Below, piece by piece: positions 5,183 to 6,334 of a stretch of 6,334 nucleotides of DNA (within the stretch, counting starts at the first letter, position 1; each line of letters begins with the position of its first letter). Made by a program: the position numbers and the translations under genes. The notes under the pieces were generated by a model that saw nothing but the letters and a program-made list of their open reading frames with translations, was not told the origin of the DNA and did no database searches. The DNA is from a bacterium. Lineage in GTDB: Bacteria; Verrucomicrobiota; Verrucomicrobiia; Limisphaerales; UBA11358. The stretch is taken from contig JAJXXI010000393.1 in NCBI GenBank assembly GCA_021781185.1, forward strand, positions 1 through 6,334, given 5' to 3'.

Positions 5183-6334
5183 ATGAAACCTCGCGTTCGA
5201 TTTGCTCCTTCGCCCACGGGCTACCTCCACATCGGCGGGGCGCGCACCGCTTTGTTCAACTGGCTTTACGCCCGGCACACCGGCGGCACGTTCGTCCTGC
5301 GCATCGAGGACACCGATGCCGCTCGCAATTCCCAGGAGGCCGTGGACGTCATCCTCAACGGCCTGCGCTGGCTCGGCCTCAACTGGGACGAAGGCCCGCT
5401 CACCGGCGACGCCACCGGCCCCTGCAAGGGCGATTGCGGCCCGTATTTCCAATCGCAGCGCAAGGCCAATTATCAGCGCCGCGTCGAAGCCCTGCTCTCG
5501 CACGGCCTCGCCTACGAACACGATGGTGCCATCAAATTCAAGATGCAGCGCGACCCCGTCACCATCCACGACCTTGTCGTCGGCGACGTTGTCCGCAAGC
5601 TCACCGACCGTGAGGAGAATGATCCTGATTTTGTCATCATGCGCTCCGACGGCCAGCCCGTGTTCCATCTTGTCAACGTCATTGACGACCTTGAAATGAA
5701 CATCACCCACGTCATCCGGGGCGAGGACCATTTGAGCAACACCGCCAAGCACATCGCGCTGTTCAAGGCGTTTGGCGTCAAGCCGCCGCATTACGCCCAC
5801 ATCCCGCTCATCCTGAACGGCGACGGCTCCAAGATGAGCAAGCGCGATCAGGGCGCGTCGCTCGCCAGCTATCTCGACAACGGCTTTCTGCCTGAAGCCG
5901 TCGTTAATTTCCTCTGCCTGCTCGGCTGGTCACCCAAGGAAAACCGCGAAAAGCTCACGCTCGCCGAAACCATCGAACGCTTCGACCTGCCGCAGATTCT
6001 CCGGCACAACGCGCGGTTCGATTACGAGAAACTCCTCTGGCTGCAGGGCGAATACGCCCGCGAAATCGCCGACGACCGATTTTACGAACTCGCCGTCCAC
6101 ACCTTCGCCCGGGCCGGCGTGGACACAAACCAGTTTCCGCTCAGCTACGTCAAGGCCGCGCTCGACACCTGCAAGGGCAAGTTCAAGACTTTCAGCGAAC
6201 TGCCCGCCTACGCCGGCTTTTATTTCACCGATAACCTGGAATACGACTACGAGGCGCTGAAAATGGATTTCGTGCCGGAGAACAAGCTGCGGCTGGAAAA
6301 GCTGCGTGACGCTTTTGCCCACGCCCCCGCGTTC
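5183..6334 (+). CDS. gltX: Glutamyl-tRNA synthetase, C-terminal end cut by the window
   Basis: This class I aminoacyl-tRNA synthetase charges tRNA(Glu) with glutamate in the cytoplasm using ATP. The 384 codons from ATG 5183 to the window edge contain no stop. The catalytic fold shows FAPSPTGYLHIGGARTALFN, where HIGG (16-19) is the HIGH signature, then LRIEDTD (39-45), VIRGEDHLSNTAKHIALFKAFG (about 177-198) and the KMSKR signature exactly at 217-221. Residues after about 285 enter the tRNA/anticodon-binding helical part; perhaps 80-100 residues are missing. Two oddities stand out. The region after GLAY (about 108-111) goes straight through EHDGAIKFKM to VTIHDLVVGDV, lacking the roughly 40-residue CxC...CxH zinc-type segment of the E. 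coli enzyme. There is also a small extra loop with Cys81 and Cys85 (GPCKGDCGPYF) before FQSQR. I recall a similarly short form in Verrucomicrobiota. There is no Shine-Dalgarno sequence before the ATG. It lies beside a recombinase scar but appears intact. Confidence 0.96.
   Translation, partial: MKPRVRFAPSPTGYLHIGGARTALFNWLYARHTGGTFVLRIEDTDAARNSQEAVDVILNGLRWLGLNWDEGPLTGDATGPCKGDCGPYFQSQRKANYQRRVEALLSHGLAYEHDGAIKFKMQRDPVTIHDLVVGDVVRKLTDREENDPDFVIMRSDGQPVFHLVNVIDDLEMNITHVIRGEDHLSNTAKHIALFKAFGVKPPHYAHIPLILNGDGSKMSKRDQGASLASYLDNGFLPEAVVNFLCLLGWSPKENREKLTLAETIERFDLPQILRHNARFDYEKLLWLQGEYAREIADDRFYELAVHTFARAGVDTNQFPLSYVKAALDTCKGKFKTFSELPAYAGFYFTDNLEYDYEALKMDFVPENKLRLEKLRDAFAHAPAF

Noticed and set aside
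5120..5800. Minus-strand open frame (226 codons) opposite gltX
   Set aside because: The plus strand carries clear GluRS signatures throughout this stretch; the reverse frame is a shadow.

Overview
The window reads as chromosomal DNA of a GC-rich Gram-negative bacterium, most likely a member of the Verrucomicrobiota (Limisphaera/Pedosphaera-like). This rests on the combination of a secreted GH3 glycosidase with a secreted SGNH esterase, a LytS/LytTR pair, few clear Shine-Dalgarno sequences, and an unusual glutamyl-tRNA synthetase form that I associate with that phylum. It is a judgement from recalled family features, not from a search.

Layout. (1) Bases 1-2312, minus strand: a two-gene secreted carbohydrate-degradation unit. 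A GH3 beta-glucosidase-type enzyme with a signal peptide is followed 19 bases later by the start of an SGNH/GDSL esterase, which is cut by the window edge. (2) Bases 2313-2626: a divergent intergenic region with a plausible plus-strand promoter, a short hairpin, GTCCC repeats, and a 15-codon open frame closed by TAG, in phase with the next gene. (3) Bases 2627-4482, plus strand: a membrane histidine kinase of the LytS/YehU type, overlapping by ATGA with a LytTR-type response regulator. Together they form one translationally coupled two-component system. (4) Bases 4483-5182: a scar region holding the N-terminal part of a tyrosine recombinase (minus strand) with no catalytic domain, a cluster of palindromes where its homology fades, and three 10-bp direct repeats just upstream of its start. 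(5) Bases 5183-6334, plus strand: gltX, glutamyl-tRNA synthetase, intact to the window edge but without its C-terminal end.

How they may work together: the LytS/LytTR pair lies head-to-head with the secreted glycosidase/esterase unit, so it could control that unit or itself through the shared region. This is inference only. gltX is a housekeeping gene, and the recombinase remnant marks a past insertion between it and the two-component system. I see no CRISPR array, tRNA, rRNA or intact mobile element, and no clear sign of an undescribed multi-gene system. The most useful leads are the in-phase TAG before the kinase, the shortened GluRS catalytic region, and the recombinase scar with its palindromes.
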